NCBI GenBank assembly: GCA_022758985.1
Contig: JAEMQC010000081.1
Location: 1 to 5,563, forward strand
Origin: Campylobacteraceae bacterium
GTDB taxonomy: Bacteria > Campylobacterota > Campylobacteria > Campylobacterales > UBA6016
Length of the DNA: 5,563 nt
Direction of reading: 5' to 3'
The position numbers and the translations under genes are program-made. Below are positions 5,115 to 5,563 of the stretch, in pieces. The first letter of the stretch is position 1; every line of letters begins with the position of its first letter. The notes beneath the pieces are model-generated. The model was given only the letters and a program-made list of their open reading frames with translations, was not told the DNA's origin and ran no database searches.

Positions 5115-5542
5115 GAAAAATAGCCCTGCTTGCCGCATTTGCCGCTTCGCTCTTTGGGGCGGAGCCGTCATATGAAGTAATAGAGACGATAAAAAAAGGC
5201 GACGCCGCCAAACTAAAGACGCTTATATCGGATAGCGATAATGCAAACGCAAGCATAGCGGGCAACAAAACTATTTTGATGCTATCGGTATGGGAGCAAA
5301 AACTCGAAATCGCATCTATTTTGATAGAAAAAGGCGCCGACGTAAACGCCAAAGACGCATCCGGCAAAACCCCGCTAATGCTGGCCGTATGGAAAGAAAA
5401 CCTTCCGCTCGTAAAACTTCTGATATCTAAAGGCGCCGACAAAAGCGCAAAGAACAATGAAGGATTAAGCGCAGCTGACGTAGCCGAGCTAACCGGAAAC
5501 GGCGATATTATAGATTTTTTAAGGGCTGATTTTATGAAATAA
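5111..5542 (+). CDS. Exported ankyrin-repeat protein
   Basis: 143 aa from a GTG start overlapping the stop of the ferritin-like gene (GTGA, 5111-5114), with AAGGG (5100-5104) 6 bases upstream. The N-terminus MRKIALLAAFAASLFGAEP is a Sec signal peptide, with likely cleavage near Ala17, so the mature protein should be periplasmic. The rest is ankyrin repeats: a degenerate one at about 19-51, two clear ones at 52-84 and 85-117 (each with TxLMLxVW, a helix pair and KGAD), and a degenerate capping one at about 118-143. Ankyrin repeats mediate protein-protein contacts and have no catalytic residues. Known parallels are ankyrin genes directly downstream of catalase: Cj1386 next to katA in C. jejuni, linked to haem supply of catalase, and ankB next to katB in Pseudomonas. 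By analogy a role in oxidative stress or metal handling is likely, but the target is unknown. No strong terminator is visible in the 21 bases after the stop. Confidence 0.85.
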   Translation: MRKIALLAAFAASLFGAEPSYEVIETIKKGDAAKLKTLISDSDNANASIAGNKTILMLSVWEQKLEIASILIEKGADVNAKDASGKTPLMLAVWKENLPLVKLLISKGADKSAKNNEGLSAADVAELTGNGDIIDFLRADFMK

Positions 5543-5563
5543 CCTTTTTAAACTGGTTTTTGC

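Noticed and set aside
5098..5457. Open frame of 119 codons on the minus strand opposite the ankyrin gene
   Set aside because: It lies opposite well-formed ankyrin repeats and a signal peptide; its Ser/Ala-rich translation is typical of an antisense shadow.
5543..5563. Terminator after the ankyrin gene
   Set aside because: The T-rich bases and a 4-bp AAAC/GTTT pairing are too weak to call, and the window ends here.

Overview
The window looks like chromosomal DNA of a Campylobacterota (epsilonproteobacterial) species. The reasons are an AT-leaning but not extreme composition, heavy use of AUA and AGA codons, a gene resembling the DUF5718 family, a SorA/SorB pair like Cj0005c/Cj0004c of Campylobacter jejuni, and promoters with a TATAAT-type -10 box but no clear -35 box. 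The genus cannot be fixed from the sequence. No phage, IS, CRISPR, tRNA or rRNA gene is visible.

Layout. Positions 1-804 hold the 3' part of a DUF5718-like gene whose start lies upstream; its last codons form a large perfect inverted repeat. A 69-bp AT-rich gap (805-873) carries a palindrome, a T-run hairpin and a TATAAT box. It is followed by a tight three-gene + strand block: sorA (periplasmic molybdopterin sulfite dehydrogenase, Tat exported), sorB (its small monohaem cytochrome c) and mntP (manganese exporter). On the minus strand, purT (formate-dependent GAR transformylase) is followed after one base by a membrane-anchored monohaem cytochrome c with a TTG start; the cytochrome's 3' end overlaps the 3' end of mntP by 8 bp. 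A 127-bp AT-rich divergent promoter region (4478-4604) separates purT from a + strand pair: a ferritin-like di-iron protein and an exported ankyrin-repeat protein, overlapping by GTGA.

Function. SorA oxidises sulfite to sulfate in the periplasm and passes electrons to SorB and then to the respiratory chain. The second cytochrome c may be another periplasmic electron carrier or sensor, but no methionine follows its haem motif. The ferritin-like and ankyrin pair suggests iron or peroxide handling, by analogy with catalase-ankyrin pairs. MntP and PurT are housekeeping functions.

Most of the window is recognisable and ordinary; I do not see a convincing wholly new system. The points most worth checking are the inverted repeat forming the tail of the DUF5718-like gene, the operator-like dyads around the sorA promoter, the cytochrome without a distal methionine, and the ferritin-like protein with two cysteines paired with an exported ankyrin protein.
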